Below are positions 44,833 through 53,531 of a stretch of DNA of 64,000 nt, piece after piece. Source of the stretch: Aurantimonas manganoxydans SI85-9A1 (GTDB lineage Bacteria > Pseudomonadota > Alphaproteobacteria > Rhizobiales > Rhizobiaceae). The notes beneath the pieces were generated by a model. It saw only the letters and a list, made by a program, of their open reading frames with translations, searched no databases and had not been told where the DNA came from. Location of the stretch: the NCBI RefSeq assembly GCF_000153465.1, contig NZ_CH672387.1:2271903-2335902 (forward strand). Direction: 5' to 3'. Positions within the stretch are counted from its first letter, which is position 1. Each line of letters begins with the position of its first letter. The translations under genes and the position numbers were made by a program.

Positions 44833-46215
44833 TCAGCCGAGTTTGGCTGTCACCGCCTCCACGGCATCGGCGGTGCGCTCCACCACCATATCGGCCTCTT
44901 CACGGGTCAGGACGAAGGGCGGCGCGAAACCGAGGATGTCGCCTTCCGGCATGGCCCGGCCAATGACGCCGCGCTCCAGCAGCGCCGCGGCGATCTGCGG
45001 CCCGACCTTCAGCGACGGATCGAAGAACTTGCGGTCGTCCTTGTCCTCGACGAACTCCACCGCGGCCATCAGGCCGTCGCCACGCACCTCGCCGACATGG
45101 GCGTGTCCTGCCAGCGCGTCGGCGAGGCCCTTGCGGAAATGCGCGCCCACGGTGCCGGCATTCTCGACGAGGTCGAGCTTGTCGATCAGTTCGAGATTGG
45201 CGACGCCGGCGGCTGCGCAGAGCGGATGCGCCGAATAGGTCCAGCCATGGCCGATCGGCCCCATCTCGTCTGAGCCGCGGACGAGAACGTCCCAGACCTT
45301 GTCGGAGATGATGCTGCCCGAGAGCGGCGCATAGGCCGAGGTCAGGCCCTTGGCGATGGTGATGATGTCCGGCTTGATGCCGTAATGCTCGGAGCCGAAC
45401 ATCGTGCCGAGACGCCCGAAGCCGGTGACCACCTCGTCGGCGACCAGCAGGATGTCGTATTTCGCCAGCACCGCCTGGATCTTCTTCCAGTAGCCGGCCG
45501 GCGGCGGGACAATGCCGCCGGTGCCCAGGATCGGCTCTCCGATGAAGGCGGCGACCGTGTCCGGCCCCTCGGCGAGGATCATCTCCTCCAGCTTGTCGGC
45601 GCAATGCTGGGAGAACTGCTCCTCGCTCATCGAGCGGTCTTCGCGGCGGAAATAATACGGCGCCTCGGTGTGCAGGATCGGCGCGCGCGGCAGGTCGAAG
45701 GCGTTGTGGAACAGCTTCAGGCCGGTGAGCGAGCCGGTCATCACGCCCGAGCCGTGATAGCCGCGCCAGCGCGAGATGATCTTCTTCTTCTCGGGCCGGC
45801 CGAGAATGTTGTTGTAGTACCAGATCAGCTTGATGTTGGTCTCGTTGGCGTCCGATCCCGACAGGCCGAAATAGACCCGGCTCATGTGATCCGGCGCCCG
45901 GTCGATGATCATCTTGGCAAGCTGGATCGACGCCTCGGAGCCATGGCCGACATAGGCATGGTAATAGGGCAGCTTGTGCGCCTGGGCAGCGATCGCGTCG
46001 GCGATCTCGGTCTGGCCGTAGCCGACATTGACGCAATAGAGGCCGGCAAAGGCGTCGAGGCTCTCGCGGCCGTTGGTATCGACGATGGTCGCGCCCTTGC
46101 CGCCGGCGATCACCCGTGTCGGCGTCTCGCCCCGGGCATGGCTGCCCATATGGGTCGACGGGTGGAAGAAATGATCGCGGTCGAAGGCGGCGAGTTCGTT
46201 GTTCCGGTCGAGCAT
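44833..46215 (-). CDS. doeD: Class III aminotransferase of ectoine degradation
   Basis: A 460-residue PLP-dependent omega-aminotransferase. The PLP lysine is K289 (IITIAKGLTSAYAPL), with GLSGSDANETNIKL (118-131) and ADEVVTGFGR (259-268) for phosphate and pyridine binding. In the ectoine pathway this enzyme (DoeD, also called Atf) converts 2,4-diaminobutyrate to aspartate semialdehyde. Specificity is inferred from context. The ATG at 46213-46215 has AGGAG six bases upstream. It is last in the leftward ectoine arm, preceded by three 15-base repeats. Confidence 0.87.
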   Translation of the reverse strand: MLDRNNELAAFDRDHFFHPSTHMGSHARGETPTRVIAGGKGATIVDTNGRESLDAFAGLYCVNVGYGQTEIADAIAAQAHKLPYYHAYVGHGSEASIQLAKMIIDRAPDHMSRVYFGLSGSDANETNIKLIWYYNNILGRPEKKKIISRWRGYHGSGVMTGSLTGLKLFHNAFDLPRAPILHTEAPYYFRREDRSMSEEQFSQHCADKLEEMILAEGPDTVAAFIGEPILGTGGIVPPPAGYWKKIQAVLAKYDILLVADEVVTGFGRLGTMFGSEHYGIKPDIITIAKGLTSAYAPLSGSIISDKVWDVLVRGSDEMGPIGHGWTYSAHPLCAAAGVANLELIDKLDLVENAGTVGAHFRKGLADALAGHAHVGEVRGDGLMAAVEFVEDKDDRKFFDPSLKVGPQIAAALLERGVIGRAMPEGDILGFAPPFVLTREEADMVVERTADAVEAVTAKLG

Positions 46216-46228
46216 CGTCTGCTCCTTT

Positions 46229-46273
46229 CCTGACTGTATGCGTCCTGACTGTATGCGTCCTGACTGTATGCGG
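46229..46273. repeat. Three tandem 15-base repeats between doeC and doeD
   Basis: CCTGACTGTATGCGT occurs at 46229-46243 and 46244-46258, and with the last base changed at 46259-46273. The array fills most of the 76-base gap and ends just before the ribosome-binding site of the aminotransferase gene. The 15-base period would keep frame (five codons), so copy number could change without a frameshift effect. No other copies are seen in the window. Confidence 0.85.
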
Positions 46274-46291
46274 ATCTGTCGAAGGCGGCGG

Positions 46292-47779
46292 TCAGCCGAT
46301 GTCCTGACAGACATATTTGAGGTCGGTGAAGGCTTCGAGGCCGTGGCGGGCCCCTTCCCGGCCCATGCCCGACTGCTTGACGCCGCCGAAGGGGATCGGC
46401 GTGCCGGTGATCTTGACGCGGTTGACGGCGACCATGCCGTATTCGAGCGCCGCGGTCATCCGGGCGATCCGCGCGGCGTCGCGCGTCACCAGATAGGCGA
46501 CGAGGCCGTATTCGGTGTCGTTGGCGCGGGCCAGAACCTCGTCCTCCGTGTCGAAGGGCGTGACGGCGGCCACCGGGCCGAAGGTCTCTTCATGCATGAT
46601 CAGCGCATCCTCCGGCACATCGGCCAGCAGCGTCGGCCGGTAGAAGAGCGGCCCGGCGGCATCGCGGCCACCGCCGGCGAGGCAGCGAGCACCGCGGCCG
46701 ACGGCATCGTGCACCTGCGCCTCGACCTTGGCGATGGCGCGGGCGTGCATCAGCGGACCGATCTCCGTGCTGGCACTCAGACCCGGCCCGACCGCCAGCG
46801 CCGCGATCCGCGCCTTGAAGGCGGCGAGGAACGGCTCGTAGATCGACCGCTCGACATAGATGCGGTTGGCCGCCAGGCAGTCCTGCCCGGAGGTGGCGAA
46901 CTTGGCGTCCATGGCGATGTCGACGGCCCGGTCGAGATCGCTGTCGGCGAAGATCATCAGCGGTGCGTGGCCGCCGAGCTCCATGATCAGACGCTTGACC
47001 GTCGGTGCGGCCTGCGCTGCGATCAGCCGGCCGATCTCGGTCGAGCCGGTGAAGCTCATGGCCCGCACGCGGCGATCCTCGCAGAGGCGGCCGACGATCG
47101 TCGCGGCGTTGCCGGTGACGACGTTGAAGACGCCGGCCGGCATGCCGGCGCGTTCGGCCAGCGCCGCCAGCGCCAGGGCCGAGAACGGGGTTTCCGACGA
47201 CGGATGGGCCACCGTGGTGCAGCCGGCGGCGAGCGCCGCGGCCGCCTTGCGGGTCAGCATGGCGGCCGGGAAGTTCCACGGCGTCACCAGACCGACGACG
47301 CCCAGCGGCACGCGGCAAAGCGTCATCTGCGCGTTCGGCAGATGGCTGGTCAGCCCCTCGACCGCAACGCGCCGCGCCTCCTCGGCGTAATAGTCGACGA
47401 AGGACGCCGCATAGTCGATCTCGCCGCGGGACTCGGCCAGCGGCTTGCCCTGCTCCAGCGTCATCAGCAGCGCCAGATCCTCACGCGACGCCAGGATCAG
47501 ATCATGCCAGCGCTTGAGGATTCGCGCCCGCTCCTGCGGCAGCAGCGCGCGCCAGGCCGGCAGCGCGGCTTCGGCCGCGTCGATCGCCCGGCCGGTGTCC
47601 GCGGCGGTGAGAGCGGGGATGAACCCGAGGGTCTCGCCGGTGGCCGGATCGGTGACGGCGACGGTCGCATCGCTGGTGATCCAGCGCCCGGCCAGAAAAG
47701 CCGCCTGGACGAACAGCGTCGCGTCGTCGAGCGCGGCCAGAGGGTGAAGGGTGTCGAGATGGCGTATCGCTGCAGACAT
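46292..47779 (-). CDS. doeC: Semialdehyde dehydrogenase of ectoine degradation
   Basis: NAD(P)-dependent aldehyde dehydrogenase of 495 residues with catalytic C301 (FATSGQDCLAANR) and general base E267 (IMELGGHAP), plus the cofactor motif MSFTGSTEIG. It resembles succinate-semialdehyde dehydrogenases. In ectoine clusters it is called DoeC or Ssd and oxidises aspartate semialdehyde to aspartate. AGGAGA lies five bases before the ATG. A dyad (47803-47818) lies just upstream. Confidence 0.88.
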   Translation of the reverse strand: MSAAIRHLDTLHPLAALDDATLFVQAAFLAGRWITSDATVAVTDPATGETLGFIPALTAADTGRAIDAAEAALPAWRALLPQERARILKRWHDLILASREDLALLMTLEQGKPLAESRGEIDYAASFVDYYAEEARRVAVEGLTSHLPNAQMTLCRVPLGVVGLVTPWNFPAAMLTRKAAAALAAGCTTVAHPSSETPFSALALAALAERAGMPAGVFNVVTGNAATIVGRLCEDRRVRAMSFTGSTEIGRLIAAQAAPTVKRLIMELGGHAPLMIFADSDLDRAVDIAMDAKFATSGQDCLAANRIYVERSIYEPFLAAFKARIAALAVGPGLSASTEIGPLMHARAIAKVEAQVHDAVGRGARCLAGGGRDAAGPLFYRPTLLADVPEDALIMHEETFGPVAAVTPFDTEDEVLARANDTEYGLVAYLVTRDAARIARMTAALEYGMVAVNRVKITGTPIPFGGVKQSGMGREGARHGLEAFTDLKYVCQDIG

Positions 47780-47802
47780 GGCGCTCTCCTGTTCCGTCAG
47801 GA

Positions 47803-47818
47803 GAACGCTATCGCGTTC
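47803..47818. promoter_or_regulatory. Dyad upstream of doeC
   Basis: Perfect inverted repeat GAACGC (47803-47808) / GCGTTC (47813-47818) with a 4-base centre, 23 bases before the doeC start and inside the 127-base gap after the asnC-type gene. It could be a site for the neighbouring Lrp/AsnC regulator or a short mRNA hairpin. Confidence 0.4.
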
Positions 47819-47906
47819 GCAGGCGAGACGTCGGCCATAGATCGGTCCGGGAAGCGAATTCTGTCCTGCCGAAGGGCCGCTGCGGCGATGGCTCGTCGCC
47901 CGCGCC

Positions 47907-48401
47907 TCAGCGCGCCGTGTCGGCGATCATCTGGATGGGGATTGGTGCCTTCTTGATCGACGTCATCACGGGGTAGCTGAAGTAGCGCTTCACCCCGGCG
48001 CCGTTCGACAGAAGCTTGTCGATGATCGCCTGATAGCTGGCGAGATCACGCGTAACGAACTTGCAGAGATAGTCGAAACCGCCGGATACCGAGAAGCACT
48101 CGACGATCTCCGGCACGTCGCGGATCGCCGCCTCGAAAGCCGCAAAATCCTCCGTGCGGTGGCTCTCGATCTCCATCATCACGAAGAGTACGGTAAGCGG
48201 CCCGTAGGTGCTCTCGGCGATCATCGCGCCGTAGCCCTCGATGATGCCCGCTTCCTCCAGCCGGTTCAGCCGCTCCCAGCAGGGCGTCGGCGACAGGTTC
48301 ACGCGCTCCGCCAGCGTCGCCTTCGGAATCCGACCCTCCGACTGGAGGATGGTCAGGATCTTGATATCGCGGTCGTCCAGCTTGATGCGGCCCGGTGGCA
48401 T
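47907..48401 (-). CDS. doeX: Lrp/AsnC-family regulator of ectoine catabolism
   Basis: A 164-residue Lrp/AsnC regulator: helix-turn-helix (ATLAERVNLSPTPCWERLNRLEEAG) shown here by its ends ATLAERVNLS and ERLNRLEEAG, then a RAM ligand domain from about 65. It begins MPPGRIKLDDRDIK at 48399-48401, CAGGA being placed six bases upstream; a GTG 21 codons earlier lacks a site. Such proteins (AsnC, DoeX) accompany ectoine-degradation genes and respond to pathway intermediates such as diaminobutyrate derivatives. It follows usp by 79 bases. Confidence 0.88.
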   Translation of the reverse strand: MPPGRIKLDDRDIKILTILQSEGRIPKATLAERVNLSPTPCWERLNRLEEAGIIEGYGAMIAESTYGPLTVLFVMMEIESHRTEDFAAFEAAIRDVPEIVECFSVSGGFDYLCKFVTRDLASYQAIIDKLLSNGAGVKRYFSYPVMTSIKKAPIPIQMIADTAR

Positions 48402-48480
48402 GGCGAGTCCTGGTCCGAAGAGGTCGATCCCCTTCAATAGACTGCCGGTTTGGCCGGCGTCCACCGCCGAGTGTCGTGTC

Positions 48481-48924
48481 TCAGCGCACGATCAGGCAAT
48501 GCTGGGGCGCAAGCGAGGCCACCTTGTGGGAGACCGAGCCAAGAAGGAAGCCCTCGATGTCGCCGTTGCCGCGGGCGCCAAGCACGACCAGGTCGCACTC
48601 ATGCTGCCTGGCGAAGGCGACGATGGCGCGCGACGGCTGACCACGCTTGGCATAGGCGGTGACATCTTCGACGCCGGAATCCAGCGCCCGGGCCTTGGCC
48701 GCCGCGGCGATCTCGCTGGCGTAGGTCTTGAGAGAATCGTCCGGCCGCTCGGCGGCCTGCTTCACCCGGACCATGGAGAGCGAGGCTTCCAGCGGCGAAT
48801 GATGCCGATAGACGCACAAGGTGATCAGGCGGGCGCCAAAGAGCCGGCACATTTCGGACGCCACATCGAGGGCGCGCGTGGCCATGGGAGAGCCATCCAC
48901 GGGCACGAGGACCGTCTTGTACAT
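48481..48924 (-). CDS. usp: UspA-type protein linked to ectoine TRAP transporter (TeaD-like)
   Basis: A 147-residue universal stress protein domain. It has the ATP-binding pattern Gx2Gx9GS in GARGNGDIEGFLLGS and starts MYKTVLVPVDGSPMATRALD. TeaD, its relative in Halomonas, binds ATP and modulates the ectoine TRAP transporter. GGAGG lies six bases before the ATG. It follows uehC by 55 bases, in the same order as in other ectoine clusters. Confidence 0.9.
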   Translation of the reverse strand: MYKTVLVPVDGSPMATRALDVASEMCRLFGARLITLCVYRHHSPLEASLSMVRVKQAAERPDDSLKTYASEIAAAAKARALDSGVEDVTAYAKRGQPSRAIVAFARQHECDLVVLGARGNGDIEGFLLGSVSHKVASLAPQHCLIVR

Positions 48925-48979
48925 GCATCGCCTCCAGGAGCGGTTCGGATCGTGTCGACAGACCCCGGCCCTTCGCGGC

Positions 48980-50257
48980 CTAGCGGAAGGCCAGATCGCG
49001 AAGGAACAGCGCCAGCGGCGGCCATGCGATGAGCAACGCACTGACCAGGAGCAGGATGAAGATGAACGGCGGCGTACCGCGGATCACCTCGATATAAGGA
49101 CGTTTGAAGATCGCGATCGCCGTGAAGATATCGCAGCCGAAGGGCGGCGTGGCCGACCCGATCGCAACCTGCAGCGTGATGATCACGCCGACCAGCACCG
49201 GGTCAAGCCCGAGTCCGGAAACGAGCGGCGAGAAGATCGGCACCAGCACCAGAATGACCACGATCGGGTCGACGAACATGCAGCCGACGAAGAAGGCAAT
49301 GGAGATCGCGATCAGCACGCCCACCGGCCCGGCCTCCGTGAGGCCGATCGCCCCGAGGAGCATCTGCGGGATCTGCTGGAACGAGATGACCCAGGAGAAC
49401 GCCGCGCCGGCCGCGACGAGGATGAAAACCACTGCGGTGATCAGGCCGGTCGACTTGGCGATGTCAAAGATGTCGCTCAGCTTCAGCGAGCGGAAGATGA
49501 CCATCTCCAGAAGCAGCGCATAGCCGACGCAGACGGAGGCCGCCTCTGTCGGGCTGAAGATGCCGCCATAGATGCCGCCGACGACGATCAGCGGGAAGCC
49601 GAGCGGCCAGATCGCCGCCACCATCGCCTGGCCGCGCTCGCGCCAGGTGGATTTCGGCTCGGTCTCCAGATTGTGCATCCGTGCGTAGATCACGGCGTAG
49701 ATCGAGAACAGGACCAGGATCAGCAGGCCCGGCCCGACACCGGCGATGAACAGTTCCGAAATCGAGGTACCGGACACGACACCGTAGATGATCATCGCGA
49801 TCGAGGGCGGGATCAGCATGGCGATGTCGGAGGAATTGATGATCAGCGCCAGGGTGAAGCTGTCGCTGTATCCGGCCTTCAGCATGCGCGGCCGCAGCGG
49901 CCCGCCGACGGCGACCACCGTTGCCTGGGTCGAGCCCGAAACCGCGCCGAACAAAGTGCAGCTCATCGCCGTCGCGACGCCCAGACCGCCGCGCATATGG
50001 CCGACGAAGCGCATCACCAGGTCGATCAGCCGGTCGGCCGAATGGCCCTTGGTGATGATGTCCGCTGCCAGGATGAACATCGGCACGGCCACCAGCGCGG
50101 CCGGCCGGATGCCGGCGATCATCTGCTGGACCATGATCTCCGGCCCGATCGGCAGGAAGAAGAAGAACCCCACCAGTGTCGCCATGAGCAGCGGCACCAT
50201 CATCGGGAACCCCAGAAGCAGGAGAACCACCATGGTCGAGAGCATCGCAGTTGCCAT
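48980..50257 (-). CDS. uehC: Ectoine TRAP transporter large permease
   Basis: DctM-type large membrane subunit, 425 residues, about 12 hydrophobic helices. It has the family stretches PMFILAADIITKGHSADRL, GAVSGSTQATVVAVGG and FSPTEAASVCVGYALL. It couples sodium-driven uptake of ectoine or hydroxyectoine to the binding protein UehA. It follows uehB by 63 bases. Substrate assignment rests on the surrounding degradation genes. Confidence 0.92.
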   Translation of the reverse strand: MATAMLSTMVVLLLLGFPMMVPLLMATLVGFFFFLPIGPEIMVQQMIAGIRPAALVAVPMFILAADIITKGHSADRLIDLVMRFVGHMRGGLGVATAMSCTLFGAVSGSTQATVVAVGGPLRPRMLKAGYSDSFTLALIINSSDIAMLIPPSIAMIIYGVVSGTSISELFIAGVGPGLLILVLFSIYAVIYARMHNLETEPKSTWRERGQAMVAAIWPLGFPLIVVGGIYGGIFSPTEAASVCVGYALLLEMVIFRSLKLSDIFDIAKSTGLITAVVFILVAAGAAFSWVISFQQIPQMLLGAIGLTEAGPVGVLIAISIAFFVGCMFVDPIVVILVLVPIFSPLVSGLGLDPVLVGVIITLQVAIGSATPPFGCDIFTAIAIFKRPYIEVIRGTPPFIFILLLVSALLIAWPPLALFLRDLAFR

Positions 50258-50320
50258 GGATTTCCTCTGGTCAGAGCGCGCGGCGGCGGAAGTTCGGGCA
50301 GGTCGACGGCGGTGGCGGCG

Positions 50321-50980
50321 TCAGATCTGGGTTTCGGTGTCTTCGTAGGAATCGACGACGGAGACGGACAGGTAGATTTCCGGCCGGGTCAGATTGGCCA
50401 GGGCCGTCAGCACGTACTGGATGCCGGTGATGACGAAGCCGACCGGCAGCCAGACGAGGGTCACGTAGATCGGCAGGCGCAGCACCGGGGAAATCCGGCC
50501 GGTGTCAAAGACGCTGACGACGTAGAACCAGGAGAACCAGGCAAGGATGAACATGGTCGCGGCGGTGACCAGCGCGATGACGATCATCAGGGCGCGGCGC
50601 GCCGGATCGGGCAGTTCGTCATAGATCGCCGACATCCGGATATGGCGGCCGTGGCGCGCGGCGAAGCCGATGCCGGCGAAGGTCACCAGGATGACCAAAA
50701 ACTGGTTGAGTTCCTGCGAGAAATAGAGGCTGCGTCCGAAGACGAACCGGCCGATGACATTGGCGACGGAATTGAACGCCATCATCAGGATGCCGGCCGT
50801 CAGGATGACGGATTCGAGCACCGCGATCGACCGATCGAGAATCTGGAAGGGCTTGAGAACGCCGGAAAAGCCGCTTTCGGGCGCGTCCGTCTTGTTGGTC
50901 GAGGAATCCTCGGAGGGCCTCGGGCCACCCAGACTCTCGGCGGGGGCATCCGGGTCGGTCGACGGGTCGGGTCGGTTCAT
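50321..50980 (-). CDS. uehB: Ectoine TRAP transporter small permease
   Basis: DctQ-type small membrane subunit, 219 residues. It has a polar N-terminal extension of about 45 residues (Pro, Ser, Asp-rich), then four hydrophobic helices with the DctQ core SQELNQFLVILVTFAGIGFA and RHGRHIRM. It forms the integral membrane complex with UehC. It follows uehA by 106 bases. Confidence 0.9.
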   Translation of the reverse strand: MNRPDPSTDPDAPAESLGGPRPSEDSSTNKTDAPESGFSGVLKPFQILDRSIAVLESVILTAGILMMAFNSVANVIGRFVFGRSLYFSQELNQFLVILVTFAGIGFAARHGRHIRMSAIYDELPDPARRALMIVIALVTAATMFILAWFSWFYVVSVFDTGRISPVLRLPIYVTLVWLPVGFVITGIQYVLTALANLTRPEIYLSVSVVDSYEDTETQI

Positions 50981-51086
50981 CGGCGTTCCATCCTATGGCG
51001 CCACACATATGCTGCCGCGCATGATGATAGCGCGGCAGCAGCTTTCGGCGACCGGCGAACGAACCGCCGGTCGGACTCCTGTCGGA

Positions 51087-52133
51087 TCAGCCGCCGACCC
51101 GCTCCTGCGAGGCCTTGATGTCGGCCTCGAAACCGTCGAGCACGGCCTTGCCGCTGTCGCCCGTCATCTCGACGAACTTTTCACGGACCTGCTCGGCCGC
51201 CTTGCGGAACGGCTCACGCTGCTCGTCGGTCAGGCGCGTCACCGTCATGCTCGGCTTGGCTTCCTGGATCTTGGCGAGTGCCTCGTCCTCGAGACCCTTC
51301 TGGTAGTCGATGATGTAGTCATAGGCTGCATCGGCCGCTTCGGTGACGAGCGCCTTGTCCTCGTCGGACAGGCCGTCATAGAAGCTCTTGTTGGCCGCCA
51401 CGGCGGTGGTGAAGGTGTTGTGGCCGGTAAAGGTGATGTGGTCGGTCACCTCGTACATCTTCGTGGATTCCACGAAGAACATCGGGTTCTCCTGGCCCTG
51501 GATCATGTTGAGCTGCAGACCGGAGAAGGTCTCGCCCCAGGGCAGCGGCGTCGCCGTCGCGCCGAAGGCGTTGTAGGTCTCGACCAGCAGCGGCGTGGTC
51601 ATCACGCGGAACTTCACGCCCTCCAGATCGGCCGGCGACGTCACCGGCTCCTTGGTCGTCATCACGACCTCGCCTTCCGGGAACATGTCGACCAGATGCA
51701 GGTTCTGCGCGTCGTAGAGCCCGGCCAGATCCTCGTTGATCGTCGACGACGTCTTGTAGAAATCCGCCAGCACGGCCGGGTCTTCCGGCAGCACATAGGG
51801 CATCAGGAAGACCTGAAGCTCGGGGATCAGGCTGCCGGTGAAGCCGGGCGAGGCATCGACGAACTGGATGGCGCCCATCTGGGCCAGTTCGGTGGTGTCG
51901 GCGGACTCGCCAAGTGTGCCGAACGGGAAGATGGCGACGGTGTGGTCCGAATTCGCCTCGATGTGCTCCTTGAACTTCGTGGCGTAGACGCCCTGAACCT
52001 CTTCCAGCGCTTCCTCGATGGCGTATTTCCACTCGGCGGCAAAGGCCGGGCCGGCCAGAAGGGTGAGCGCGGTCGTGGCTGCCAGGGTCTTGGCCACCAG
52101 ATTGCGGCGGCGCGTCTTCATCGGATTGGTCAT
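51087..52133 (-). CDS. uehA: Ectoine TRAP transporter substrate-binding protein
   Basis: DctP-type periplasmic binding protein of 348 residues with a signal peptide (TRRRNLVAKTLAATTALTLL, cleaved near FAAEW). The mature start EWKYAIEEALEEVQGVYATK and the segment GVKFRVMTTPLLVETYNAFG with its carboxylate-binding Arg match the UehA/TeaA group that binds ectoines. GGAGA stands seven bases before the ATG. It heads the leftward arm, divergent from eutA. Confidence 0.92.
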   Translation of the reverse strand: MTNPMKTRRRNLVAKTLAATTALTLLAGPAFAAEWKYAIEEALEEVQGVYATKFKEHIEANSDHTVAIFPFGTLGESADTTELAQMGAIQFVDASPGFTGSLIPELQVFLMPYVLPEDPAVLADFYKTSSTINEDLAGLYDAQNLHLVDMFPEGEVVMTTKEPVTSPADLEGVKFRVMTTPLLVETYNAFGATATPLPWGETFSGLQLNMIQGQENPMFFVESTKMYEVTDHITFTGHNTFTTAVAANKSFYDGLSDEDKALVTEAADAAYDYIIDYQKGLEDEALAKIQEAKPSMTVTRLTDEQREPFRKAAEQVREKFVEMTGDSGKAVLDGFEADIKASQERVGG

Positions 52134-52750
52134 TCAACGATCTCCGTTTCTCGGTTCGACGACAGGAGGTCAACAAACCATAGCATTCGAAATCAGCAGG
52201 AAAAGCGTAGCCCGCGAAAAATCCGCCGACGGCGCACGATCGGCAATGGAATTCAGGATCATCGCCGGCGAGATCAGTCGATCTCGGATATTTCGCCTGC
52301 TTAGCACAGGGTTCGATTGCACGAACCGGCGTGAAGCACCGGGCTCCTGCTTGAAGGGAGCCCAAGCCTGCACATCGACGACCGTCAGTCAACGTTCGCA
52401 TCCTCTGGATCGCCGAAGATCAGCTTCCGAATATTATCGCGCCGTGTCGAGCGAGCGTTCGCCCGAATGCGTTCGGGCAGGCAGCAGAATACACTTCTGG
52501 CGCGACGGAAAAAGGACGGTTCGCCTAATTGCCGAGCATGCCCAATGCGTGGTCATTTGAGCGCTGTAACGTCGGGGAACAAGCGGTTCGCGGGTTGACC
52601 GGGGCGAGAGGAAATGCGCCTTTTCGGCTCCGTGTCGCCCGGTCCGGCTTCCACCCTCGACACCTTGCGCATGCACCGGCGGCGACGGGTTCGCAGAGAG
52701 CATCAGGCCATGGCGACAAAACTCTGTTTTCCCTGTTGAAAGTTTCTGCC
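52134..52750. promoter_or_regulatory. Divergent regulatory region between ectoine uptake and degradation arms
   Basis: These 617 bases carry no supported gene but three good dyads: GGTTCG (52310-52315) / CGAACC (52322-52327); GGGCTCC (52341-52347) / GGAGCCC (52357-52363); and GCCCGAA (52461-52467) / TTCGGGC (52472-52478), a 7-bp stem with a 4-base loop. The region must control uehABC to the left and eutABC to the right. The dyads may be regulator sites, leader hairpins or part of a small RNA. The MocR-type regulator gene enuR often found at this place is missing. Confidence 0.55.
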
Positions 52751-53527
52751 ATGAGCGTCCCGATCACCACCTCGGATCTGCCTCTCGCTCTCGATGAGCG
52801 GGCTTGCGGGCGCCGTGTTGGCCTGATTCTTCTGGCCACCGACCAGTCCACCGAGGCCGATTTCACGCGCATGGTCGCGTCCGACACAATCCACGTCTTC
52901 GGCACCCGGATCGAGTTCGCCAACCCCACCACGACGGAGAACCTGCGGGCGATGAAGCCGCGCCTCGCAGCTGCCGCCGGCCTGCTCCTGCCGGGCGAGG
53001 CCTTCGACGTGATCTGCTTCTCATGCACCTCCGGAACCGTGCTGATCGGCGACGACGAGATTGCCGCGGCCATCCACGCCTCCAAACCCGAAGCCGCCGT
53101 CGTGACCCCGCCGGCCGCCGCCGCCATGGCCCTGCGCGCCCTCGACGCCCGGAAGATCAGCGTCTTGACGCCTTATGTCGTGCCGGTCGGCGAACTGATG
53201 GCGGATTATTTCGTCGACGCCGGCTTCACGCTGGAAAACTTCACCTGCCTCGAGATGGAGGATGACGGGGACATGGCCCGGATGTCGCGGGCCAGCCTGG
53301 TCGAGGCGGCCGTCGCCGCAACCGCTCCGTCCGCCGAGGCCCTGTTCATCTCCTGCACGGCCCTCCGCTCCGCCGCCGCCGTGCCGGAGATCGAGGCGCG
53401 CATCGGCCGGCCGGTCGTCACCAGCAATCTGGCGACGGTCTGGGCGACCCTTGGCCATTGCGGCGCCCTCGCCGCACGACCGGACGCCGGCCGCCTGATG
53501 GGGCGGTCCCTGCCCGTCGCCGCGTGA
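52751..53527 (+). CDS. eutA: EutA, Asp/Glu racemase-like ectoine utilisation protein
   Basis: A 258-residue protein of the Asp/Glu/hydantoin racemase and arylmalonate decarboxylase superfamily, with the two catalytic-type cysteines C92 (ICFSCTSGT) and C202 (FISCTALRS). In marine ectoine clusters EutA with EutB and EutC is thought to convert 5-hydroxyectoine into ectoine; EutA may act as a racemase or isomerase. The ATG 52751 (MSVPITTSDLPL) has only a weak upstream site, and longer frames run into the regulatory region without family resemblance. It is followed by eutB after 4 bases. Confidence 0.88.
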   Translation: MSVPITTSDLPLALDERACGRRVGLILLATDQSTEADFTRMVASDTIHVFGTRIEFANPTTTENLRAMKPRLAAAAGLLLPGEAFDVICFSCTSGTVLIGDDEIAAAIHASKPEAAVVTPPAAAAMALRALDARKISVLTPYVVPVGELMADYFVDAGFTLENFTCLEMEDDGDMARMSRASLVEAAVAATAPSAEALFISCTALRSAAAVPEIEARIGRPVVTSNLATVWATLGHCGALAARPDAGRLMGRSLPVAA

Positions 53528-53531
53528 CGCC

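Noticed and set aside
46229-46273. Tandem repeat considered as a CRISPR fragment
   Set aside because: The units are contiguous without spacers and only 15 bases long.
52018-52560. A 180-codon plus-strand frame spanning the uehA-eutA gap
   Set aside because: It begins inside uehA antisense and shows no domain; it is not a remnant of enuR as far as can be read.
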